A stretch of DNA of 6,426 nt from an uncultured Collinsella sp. (GTDB taxonomy: Bacteria > Actinomycetota > Coriobacteriia > Coriobacteriales > Coriobacteriaceae), in the NCBI GenBank assembly GCA_902475445.1, contig CABRZN010000106.1, positions 1 to 6,426 on the forward strand, written 5' to 3'. Of this stretch, positions 1-5,609 are shown in pieces. The first letter of the stretch is position 1. Each line of letters starts with the position of its first letter. The notes beneath the pieces are model-generated. The model was not told the origin of the DNA. It saw nothing but the letters and a program-made list of their open reading frames with translations, and made no database searches. The translations under genes were made by a program, and so were the position numbers.

Positions 1-404
1 AAACGCAGGCAACCCGCCGTCTGGGCGAGCAGCTTCGCGAGAAGCTCGGTTATATCCTGCTCTTTGAGGTTTCCGATCCGCGTCTCGACCTGGTCACCCT
101 GACCGCGGTCGAGGTCGCGGTGGACCGTTCGTTCGCGCGCGTGTACGTGTCGTGCGACGCGAGCCGCTACGACGAGGTCATGGAGGCGCTCGCCAGCGCC
201 AAGGGCCGCATCCGTAGCCTGTTGGCCCGCTCGCTCGATTGGCGCGTCACGCCCGAGCTCGATTTTCGCATCGATCGCTCGACCGATGAGGCCGAGCGCA
301 TCACGCGTGCGCTGGAAAACGTTCCCGCCACGCTTGCGATCGAAAAGGACGAGGACGGCTATCCAATAGCGGATGCCGCCCAGGAGGCAGCTTTAGATGA
401 GTAA
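1..404 (+). CDS. rbfA: Ribosome-binding factor A, 5' end missing
   Basis: RbfA binds free 30S subunits in the cytoplasm and helps mature the 5' end of 16S rRNA; it also matters for cold adaptation. The reading frame is open from base 3 to the TAA at 402-404, giving 133 visible codons. The first visible residues (TQATRRLGEQLREKL) match the N-terminal helix of the family, so only a few residues should be missing upstream. Family hallmarks are the SDPRL motif at visible residues 24-28, the VEVAVDRSFARVYVS strand region, and the KH-like segment around ASAKGRIRSLLA followed by PELDFRID. The usual length is about 115-135 residues, which fits. The GTG at 120 is internal and is not the start. The last eight bases overlap the start of the next gene. 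Confidence is high from motif recognition; no search was run. Confidence 0.93.
   Translation, partial: TQATRRLGEQLREKLGYILLFEVSDPRLDLVTLTAVEVAVDRSFARVYVSCDASRYDEVMEALASAKGRIRSLLARSLDWRVTPELDFRIDRSTDEAERITRALENVPATLAIEKDEDGYPIADAAQEAALDE
382..387 (+). promoter_or_regulatory. Strong Shine-Dalgarno for the DHH phosphoesterase
   Basis: AGGAGG, a full consensus ribosome binding site, lies inside the end of rbfA with nine bases between it and the ATG at 397. It fixes that ATG as the start even though it overlaps the rbfA stop codon. It is the best Shine-Dalgarno sequence in the window. Confidence 0.8.
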
Positions 405-1440
405 TTCCGCCGACCTCGCATCGTGCGAGTCTGCAGATATTCAGCGACGCATCCTCGAGCTCATCGAGGGTGCGTCCTCCATTGCGATTTCGGGACATAC
501 GTCTCCCGATGGTGACGCCCTGGGCTCCGTGCTGGGTCTGGGCTTATCGCTTATGAAGTTTTTCCCCAACAAGGACATTGCCCTGCTGCTGGCAGACGAT
601 GACCCGGTTCCGCGCATCTACCGCTTTATGGAGGGCGCCGACCGTCTGGTGCCGGCATCTGCGTATACCGGCAATCCGGACCTGTTCATCTCGGTGGACG
701 TGCCGGTCGTCGAGCGTCTGAACAACTCAGCCGAGGTGCTCCGCCGCTCGTCGCATGTGGTGTGCTTCGATCACCATCCGGCGCGCGAGGAATTTGCCGA
801 GCTGAGCCTGAGGTGCGTCGGCGCCGCGGCCTGCGCCATGATCATCGACCGCTTTTTGGACAATTGCGGCATTGTGGCTCGCAACGGTGTCGCGACCTGC
901 CTGCTGTGCGGCCTGGTGACCGATACCGGTCGTTTTCAGTACCAAAACGCCGATGCTGCTGCGTTCCATGCCGCCTCGCGCCTGGTCGCGCACGGTGCCG
1001 ATCCGGCGCGCGTCGCGCTCGAGGTCTACCAGAGCATGCGCGTAGAGTTCTTGCATCTCAAGTCCATCGTTATGGGTCGTATCAAGACCGTGGCGCACGG
1101 TCGCGTGGCATATAGTTATGCGTACCAGAGCGACCTCGAGGCCTGCGGCGTCACTTCGGATGAGTGCGACGGTCTGGTCGATGTGGTGCGTTCGGTGATG
1201 GGCGTTGAGGTCTGCCTGTTCCTAAAGGGCATCGAGGGCGATACCAAGGTGCGCGGCAACCTGCGCTCCAAGGGTGACCTCGATGTGTCCGAGATTGCTG
1301 CCAACTTTGGCGGTGGCGGGCATCATGCCGCCGCCGGCTTTTCCAACAACGGAACGATTCGCGAGACGCTCGCCGTGGCACTTCCCATGCTGGCCGAGCT
1401 GGTGGGGGAGGATCCCGCTTCGGTGACCGTCGAGCTCTAA
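397..1440 (+). CDS. nrnA: DHH/DHHA1 phosphoesterase, NrnA-like (nanoRNase / pAp phosphatase)
   Basis: This is a 347-residue DHH-superfamily phosphoesterase. NrnA enzymes degrade 2-5 nt RNA oligomers and often dephosphorylate 3'-phosphoadenosine 5'-phosphate (pAp), in the cytoplasm with Mn2+. Visible metal ligands are H34, D38 and D40 in GHTSPDGDALGS, D101 in SVD, the D125-H126-H127 signature in CFDHHP, and D176 in TDTGRF. The C-terminal DHHA1 domain carries the substrate-binding GGGGHHAAAGF at 305-315, preceded by VRGNLRSKGDLDVSEIA. All catalytic positions are intact and the length is normal (about 310-350). There is no signal peptide, membrane segment or PAS/GGDEF domain, so this is not a GdpP-type cyclic-di-AMP phosphodiesterase, although some stand-alone DHH proteins also cleave pApA. 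The start overlaps rbfA by eight bases, which suggests translational coupling. Position between rbfA and truB is typical of many Gram-positive genomes. The family is sure; the exact substrate is inferred. Confidence 0.92.
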   Translation: MSNSADLASCESADIQRRILELIEGASSIAISGHTSPDGDALGSVLGLGLSLMKFFPNKDIALLLADDDPVPRIYRFMEGADRLVPASAYTGNPDLFISVDVPVVERLNNSAEVLRRSSHVVCFDHHPAREEFAELSLRCVGAAACAMIIDRFLDNCGIVARNGVATCLLCGLVTDTGRFQYQNADAAAFHAASRLVAHGADPARVALEVYQSMRVEFLHLKSIVMGRIKTVAHGRVAYSYAYQSDLEACGVTSDECDGLVDVVRSVMGVEVCLFLKGIEGDTKVRGNLRSKGDLDVSEIAANFGGGGHHAAAGFSNNGTIRETLAVALPMLAELVGEDPASVTVEL

Positions 1441-1455
1441 CTTTTTGGATGGTAC

Positions 1456-2388
1456 ATGGCTCGTCGTACGCCTTCTCAATTGAATATGCTGCTCGCCGTC
1501 GATAAGCCGGTGGGCTGCACGTCCCATGACGTGGTATCGCAGTGCCGGCGCGCCCTCCATGAGCGACGCGTCGGCCATGCCGGTACGCTCGACCCCATGG
1601 CCTCGGGTGTCATGGTGGTGGGCGTGGGCCAGGCGACCCGTCTGCTGGGCATGCTAACCCTCGATACCAAAAGTTATGTTGCCGACATTTCGTTTGGTGT
1701 CGAGACTAATACCGATGACGCGGAGGGCGAGGCCGTCCGCACGGTGGCTGTTGCCAACGAGCTCCGCGATCCTGCCTATGCCCGTGAGCGCTTGGCCGCC
1801 ATGCTGGGTCCGCAGATGCAGGTGCCGCCGGCGTTTTCGGCTATCTCGGTCAATGGCGTTCGCGCCTACAAGTCTGCTCGCGCGGGTAATGCGGTGGACC
1901 TACCTCCGCGCCCCGTCGAGGTCTATGCCGCCGACCTGATCGCCGTGGGTGGCGAAGGTGATACATGTGTGTGGACCGTGGCGTTCTCGGTGAGCAAGGG
2001 CACCTACATTCGCGCGCTCGCTCGCGATCTGGGTCGTGCCTGCGATAGCGCTGCGCATATTTCCGCGCTGCGCCGTACGGCCTCCGGCGTGGTTTCCATT
2101 GGCGCCTGTCATGCGGTAGAGGAGCTCTCTGCCGAGACCGCTGCCGGTTTCGCTCTGGATCCCATCGCCGCCCTAGGTGCCACGCGTGTCGATTTGCCGG
2201 GTAATCTTGCAGACGACCTGCTTTGTGGCCGCCGCATTCCCGTTGAACGCGCGCTTGCGGACTTCGATACGGCGAAGGCGCCGTTCGCGCTCGTGCTCGA
2301 TGGGGGATTGAAGGCGCTTGCTCGTATCGAGGGCGGCCGCTTTGTGATGGAGCACGTCTTTCCGCAGGCGATCGGCGGTGTTCGATGA
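1456..2388 (+). CDS. truB: tRNA pseudouridine(55) synthase
   Basis: TruB isomerises uridine 55 in the T-loop of tRNAs to pseudouridine and also acts as a tRNA-folding chaperone. The 310-residue protein opens with LLAVDKPVGCTSHDVV (12-27), followed by RRVGHAGTLDPMASGVM, where D46 is the catalytic aspartate. QVPPAFSAISVNGVRAY (122-138) and KGTYIRALARDLG (181-193) are further conserved blocks of the TruB fold. Residues from about 240 to 305 form the usual small C-terminal domain. The start is the ATG at 1456, 15 bases after the previous stop; the only nearby Shine-Dalgarno-like sequence is a weak GGATGG at 1447-1452. An ATG at codon 11 would still keep the first motif, so the start is likely but not certain. 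The stop overlaps the ribF start as ATGA. The gene appears complete and ordinary. Confidence 0.95.
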   Translation: MARRTPSQLNMLLAVDKPVGCTSHDVVSQCRRALHERRVGHAGTLDPMASGVMVVGVGQATRLLGMLTLDTKSYVADISFGVETNTDDAEGEAVRTVAVANELRDPAYARERLAAMLGPQMQVPPAFSAISVNGVRAYKSARAGNAVDLPPRPVEVYAADLIAVGGEGDTCVWTVAFSVSKGTYIRALARDLGRACDSAAHISALRRTASGVVSIGACHAVEELSAETAAGFALDPIAALGATRVDLPGNLADDLLCGRRIPVERALADFDTAKAPFALVLDGGLKALARIEGGRFVMEHVFPQAIGGVR

Positions 2389-3392
2389 TGCTGGCGCCCC
2401 ACGAGCTCGCGCGTATCTTTTTCGCGGGTGAGTTGGATGAGGCCCGTATCGTTTCTGCCGATGCTTTTGATGGGTGCGAGTTCTTGGGTGCCGCGTCGAT
2501 CGCCATTGGCGTGTTTGATGGCGTGCATCGTGGGCACCAAGAGCTGATCGAAGCGGTTATTCGCGATGCACATGATCGCGGCAGCAAAGCGGTCGTGGTC
2601 ACCTTCGATCCTGATCCGGACGTCGTGGTGAGTCCGTCGCCCGCCCAAAAATTGATGACGACGACCGACCGCCTGCATGCCCTGGCTCAAACCGGGGTCG
2701 ATGCGGTGGTGGCCGTTCCCTTTACGCCTGCCGTGGCGGCACTCGACCATGTCGGGTTTCTGGCTTTGTTGTCGCGTGTTATCGACATTCGCTCCATTCG
2801 TGTAGGCAGCGACTTTAGGCTCGGCCGCGGCGGGGCTTCGGGCGTTGCCGAGATGCGCGCCTGGGGCGCTGAGCGTGGGGTTGACGTTTACGGTCACGAC
2901 CTGCTCTGCGTTAACGGGCAGACCATCTGCGCCACGCGCATCCGCCATGAGCTGGGTCAGGGTCATGTGGAGCTGGCTGCCGAGCTTCTCGGCCGTCCCT
3001 ATATGCTGCGCGGCGTTGTGGCGGCTGGCCGTCACGAGGGCTCCGATATGGGCTTTCCCACGGCAAACATCCAGGTGCCCGACGGCATTCAAGTGCCTGC
3101 CGATGGCGTCTATGAGGGTCTGGTGCTGGTCGACGATACCGTATGGCCTGCTGCCGTTAACGTCGGCCTGCCGCCGACCTATGCCGATGATGCCGCCTCG
3201 GCGCATCTCGAGGCCAACTTGATCGGCTATGCGGGCGACCTGTATGGCGCTTCCGTGTCGCTGGCGTTTACGCGCTGGCTGCGTCCGTCTCGCGTGTTCG
3301 ATTCCCTGGACGAGTTGATCGCGACCGTCGAGGGTAACATCGACGATATCCGTCATAACTTGGGTGAGCAGGGGGTGAGTATCCGTGATTAG
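2385..3392 (+). CDS. ribF: Bifunctional riboflavin kinase / FMN adenylyltransferase
   Basis: RibF makes FMN from riboflavin and ATP, then FAD from FMN and ATP. The N-terminal adenylyltransferase module shows the nucleotidyltransferase motif IGVFDGVHRGHQ (41-52, with H48 and H51), VTFDPDP (72-78), VGSDFRLGRGG (140-150) and TRIRHEL (184-190). The C-terminal flavokinase module shows GRPYMLRG (203-210), GFPTANI (223-229, with T226 and N228 for Mg-ATP), NVGLPPTY (259-266), and E276, the expected catalytic base, eleven residues before the Y of DLYG. FTRWLRPSRVFDSLDEL (295-311) closes the domain. Length 335 is typical (about 300-340). The N-terminus before the first motif is roughly ten residues longer than in E. 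coli. ATG codons at 2385 and 2388 are both possible: the first gives the ATGA overlap with truB, while the second is better spaced from the weak GGCGGTG at 2374-2380. The adenylylation motif usually written ISSTxxR reads ICATRIR here. Confidence 0.95.
   Translation: MMLAPHELARIFFAGELDEARIVSADAFDGCEFLGAASIAIGVFDGVHRGHQELIEAVIRDAHDRGSKAVVVTFDPDPDVVVSPSPAQKLMTTTDRLHALAQTGVDAVVAVPFTPAVAALDHVGFLALLSRVIDIRSIRVGSDFRLGRGGASGVAEMRAWGAERGVDVYGHDLLCVNGQTICATRIRHELGQGHVELAAELLGRPYMLRGVVAAGRHEGSDMGFPTANIQVPDGIQVPADGVYEGLVLVDDTVWPAAVNVGLPPTYADDAASAHLEANLIGYAGDLYGASVSLAFTRWLRPSRVFDSLDELIATVEGNIDDIRHNLGEQGVSIRD
3370..3375 (+). promoter_or_regulatory. Shine-Dalgarno supporting the GTG start of dnaG
   Basis: AGGGGG lies within the ribF coding region, nine bases before the GTG at 3385; the overlapping GGTGA at 3374-3378 is six bases away. 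No in-frame ATG is near: the ATG at 3395 is in another frame. Together with the conserved N-terminus right after it, this site supports the GTG as the dnaG start. Confidence 0.6.
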
Positions 3393-5499
3393 CGATGAGG
3401 AAAAAGATCAGGTACGCGCGGCGTCAGACTTGGTTGCCATCGTGCAGGAAACGGTTGAGCTCAAGCCCCGCGGCCATGAGTTTTGGGGCTGCTGTCCGTT
3501 TCATGGCGAAAAGACCCCATCGTTTCACATTATCCCTGCTACGCAGGTGTGGCACTGCTTTGGCTGCGGCGAGGGCGGCGACGTCTTCACCTATATCATG
3601 AAGCGCGAGAATCTGAGTTTTCCCGAGTCGATCCGCTATTTGGCTGATCGTGCGGGCATTGAACTGCACGATACCGGTGCGCAGCGCGATCGCGGCACCA
3701 AGCGTGCCCGCATCTATGACCTGTGCGCCGAGACGGCCCAGTTCTACCACACCATGCTTATGCGCGGTAAGGACAGCCGTCCGCGCGAGTACTTTGCCAG
3801 CCGCGGTATGGGTGGCGATGTCTGTCGACGCTACTGCCTGGGTTTTGCGCCGGGTCGCAACGCGCTGGTTTCGCACCTGTCTCAGGCGGGCTTTACCCCG
3901 CAGGAGATGATCGACGCCAACGTGGCCGTGAGCCGTGGGCGCGGACAGCTTGCCGACCGGTTTTACGACCGCGTGATGTTTCCCATCTTTGATGAGCAGG
4001 GTCACAATATCGCCTTTGGCGGGCGTATCATGGGCGATGGTCAGCCTAAGTACCTCAACACTGCCGAGACGAGCGTGTTTCATAAAAAGCGAAACCTCTA
4101 CGGCTTTAACTGGGCCAAGGAATTTATCGTCGCGCAGGATACCGCCATCGTGGTGGAGGGGTATACCGACTGCATCGCCTGCTGGGAGGCAGGGATCAAA
4201 AACGTCGTCGCCACGCTGGGCACGGCGCTCACGGAGCATCACGTAAAGACGCTAACCCGCTTTGCCAAGCGCATTGTATATATGTTCGATGGCGACGCCG
4301 CCGGTCAAAAGGCCGCTCGCCGCGCGATTCAGTTTATCGAGCAGGATTCGATGGACCTGCGCTGCGTGGTGCTTCCCGACGGCAACGACCCCATGGAGTT
4401 CATCACGGCGCATGGCGGCGAGGCGCTGCAGGCGCGCATCGATGCCGCCGAGCCCCTCATGGACTTTGTGTACCGTTCGCTGCAGGAGTCGAGCGACATT
4501 ACCACGCCGGGCGGTCGCGCCAAAGCGCTCGAGGATGCGCTGACGCTTATCTATCCGCTGCGCGACAGCTATATGATCGACACGTACTTTATCCAGATTG
4601 CCGATCTGTTGGGTTTGGACCTGGAGACCGTGCGCGCGAGCTCGGGCCGTGTGTTTCGCGATGTCGCCAAGCGCGAGGATGCCGAGCGCCGGCGTGAGCA
4701 GAACTACGAGCGTCAACGCGTGCAAGCTGAGCGCGCGGGCAGCGCGGGCGGTCGGGCGTCTGGTTCGCAGGGGACGTCTCGCGGTGCCTGGGCTGCGGGT
4801 GCGACGCCGCCGGTGTCCGCACCGGTCGAGGAGGACCCGTACGACTACGTTCCGCTTGATGCCTATGGGGCCGCACCGGTGGAGGTCGACGAGGACCTGC
4901 CGCCAATCGATGTGCCGGCGGGAATGGAAAGCGCTGCGCCCGTTGCCGATAGTCCAAGCGCGGCGGCAGCTCCGTCGATGCCGATTGTTTTGACCGATCT
5001 GGAGCGGAAATCCCTGGCGGGGGAGCGCGAGCTGCTGACGATGCTCACGAGCTACCCCGATCTGTTCCGCACGTATGCCGATCGCATTTGTTCTATCGAG
5101 TGGGTCGACCCGCGTCACGAGTCCATTGCGTGGGCCGTGCTGGCAACGCCGCCGGGAACCGATCCTGCGGCATGCATGGATGCGGCGCGGGCGGTGTGTC
5201 CCGAGGCGGCGTCGCTTGTCAGCGCCGGGCGCATCTCGGCGACGAGCAAGCACCCGACCGAGACGAACATCGTCTTTATGCTCGATACGCTCGAGCTCTA
5301 CACCATCAAACGTCGCATGCGAGCCGCGCAGGCCAAGTTGCGTCAGGACCGTTCACTCGACGATGAGGCTCGTCGCGTGCTGACGATGCAGGCGGTGCAA
5401 GATTCACAGCGCCAGCGCGAGCTCCAAAAGTCGATCGGTGGCGTGGCCGACCCGTTCCGTTTGATCGGTTTGGAGACCGCAGGTGCCGATCAGGCCTAG
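3385..5499 (+). CDS. dnaG: DNA primase DnaG
   Basis: DnaG makes the RNA primers for lagging-strand synthesis and works with the DnaB helicase at the fork. Start is GTG 3385, overlapping the ribF stop by eight bases. The zinc-binding domain (about 1-100) has CPFHGEKTPSF with C37 and H40, and HCFGCGEGGDVF with C58 and C61. The RNA polymerase domain follows: RVMFPIFD (196-203), GGRIMGDGQPKYLN (212-225), and the Toprim core with VVEGYTDCIA (E258), YMFDGDAAG (D302, D304) and PDGNDP (331-336). All catalytic acidic residues are present. Residues about 430-535 form a low-complexity linker: charged and Arg/Gln/Glu-rich first, then Gly/Ala/Ser-rich, then Pro/Asp/Glu/Ala-rich. About 537-704 is the C-terminal helicase-interaction region, which is poorly conserved and identified mainly by position. 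At 704 residues it is longer than the usual 580-650; the linker accounts for the excess. Confidence 0.97.
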   Translation: MISDEEKDQVRAASDLVAIVQETVELKPRGHEFWGCCPFHGEKTPSFHIIPATQVWHCFGCGEGGDVFTYIMKRENLSFPESIRYLADRAGIELHDTGAQRDRGTKRARIYDLCAETAQFYHTMLMRGKDSRPREYFASRGMGGDVCRRYCLGFAPGRNALVSHLSQAGFTPQEMIDANVAVSRGRGQLADRFYDRVMFPIFDEQGHNIAFGGRIMGDGQPKYLNTAETSVFHKKRNLYGFNWAKEFIVAQDTAIVVEGYTDCIACWEAGIKNVVATLGTALTEHHVKTLTRFAKRIVYMFDGDAAGQKAARRAIQFIEQDSMDLRCVVLPDGNDPMEFITAHGGEALQARIDAAEPLMDFVYRSLQESSDITTPGGRAKALEDALTLIYPLRDSYMIDTYFIQIADLLGLDLETVRASSGRVFRDVAKREDAERRREQNYERQRVQAERAGSAGGRASGSQGTSRGAWAAGATPPVSAPVEEDPYDYVPLDAYGAAPVEVDEDLPPIDVPAGMESAAPVADSPSAAAAPSMPIVLTDLERKSLAGERELLTMLTSYPDLFRTYADRICSIEWVDPRHESIAWAVLATPPGTDPAACMDAARAVCPEAASLVSAGRISATSKHPTETNIVFMLDTLELYTIKRRMRAAQAKLRQDRSLDDEARRVLTMQAVQDSQRQRELQKSIGGVADPFRLIGLETAGADQA
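4672..4989 (+). other. Low-complexity linker segment within DnaG
   Basis: Codons 430-535 of dnaG encode a region with no recognisable fold. Residues 430-450 are mostly charged and probably helical (many R, E and Q). Residues 451-475 are rich in G, A, S and R. Residues 476-535 are rich in P, D, E, V and A, with several short acidic clusters such as EEDPYDY and VDEDLPP. The frame is kept and the composition stays GC-rich, so it reads as a native, fast-evolving interdomain linker, not an inserted element. Boundaries are approximate. Confidence 0.7.
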
Positions 5500-5568
5500 A
5501 TGTTGTGGTCAACCAGCGTATTCTCGCCTATATCCTGTCTTTATTTTGGGTATAGAGGTCTACGTGTG

Positions 5569-5577
5569 TGCTAAAGT
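5569..5577 (+). promoter_or_regulatory. Possible extended -10 promoter for rpoD
   Basis: TGCTAAAGT fits the extended -10 pattern TGn followed by a hexamer matching TATAAT at four of six positions. It lies 32 bases before the rpoD start codon. No good -35 sits at the usual 16-18 base spacing; TTGGGT at 5546-5551 is about 20 bases away, which is too far. Transcription would begin near 5584. The call rests on pattern alone. Confidence 0.33.
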
Positions 5578-5581
5578 ATTG

Positions 5582-5594
5582 AGTCCTGTGGACT
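5582..5594 (+). repeat. Small perfect hairpin in the rpoD leader
   Basis: AGTCC and GGACT form a perfect 5-base-pair stem around a TGT loop, ending three bases before the rpoD Shine-Dalgarno sequence. There is no following T-run, so it is not an intrinsic terminator. It could mark a transcript-stability or processing element, or be chance; a stem this short is weak evidence. Confidence 0.3.
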
Positions 5595-5597
5595 ACG

Positions 5598-5604
5598 AAG
5601 GGAG
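5598..5604 (+). promoter_or_regulatory. Shine-Dalgarno for rpoD, fixing a GTG start
   Basis: AAGGGAG is followed by five bases and then the GTG at 5610. The rpoD frame is closed upstream by TGA at 5580-5582, and no ATG or other GTG/TTG lies between that stop and 5610 in frame. The next in-frame ATG is 19 codons inside and has no such site. The GTG is therefore the best-supported start. Confidence 0.75.
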
Positions 5605-5609
5605 AATCT

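Larger units (their letters stand above)
5500..5609 (+). promoter_or_regulatory. dnaG-rpoD intergenic region and rpoD leader
   Basis: This 110-base gap is the only sizeable non-coding stretch in the window and is clearly more AT-rich than the genes around it. It holds a candidate extended -10 promoter, a small hairpin and the rpoD ribosome binding site, listed separately. A short inverted repeat TAGA-GG-TCTA sits at 5553-5562. I see no GC-rich hairpin followed by a U-run, so there is no convincing intrinsic terminator after dnaG, and read-through into rpoD is likely. It is known for enterobacteria that dnaG and rpoD share an operon with internal regulation; the same here is inference. Confidence 0.55.

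Noticed and set aside
397..1440. The DHH protein as a GdpP-type cyclic-di-AMP phosphodiesterase or as RecJ.
   Set aside because: There are no transmembrane, PAS or GGDEF segments as in GdpP. The protein is too short for RecJ and lacks its OB domain; length, motifs and place after rbfA fit NrnA.
2109..5253. Three long minus-strand open frames (about 415, 272 and 333 codons) opposite truB, ribF and dnaG.
   Set aside because: Their sequences are rich in R, H, A and G with no recognisable motif, and lie wholly opposite conserved genes with intact catalytic residues. GC-rich coding DNA commonly leaves the opposite strand free of stops.
5503..5534. A promoter made of TTGTGG (5503-5508) and TATATC (5529-5534) just after dnaG.
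   Set aside because: The spacer is 20 bases, both hexamers are imperfect and there is no extended -10. The element at 5569-5577 is better.
5500..5600. An intrinsic terminator between dnaG and rpoD.
   Set aside because: The only stems are a 4-bp and a 5-bp inverted repeat, neither GC-rich nor followed by a run of T.
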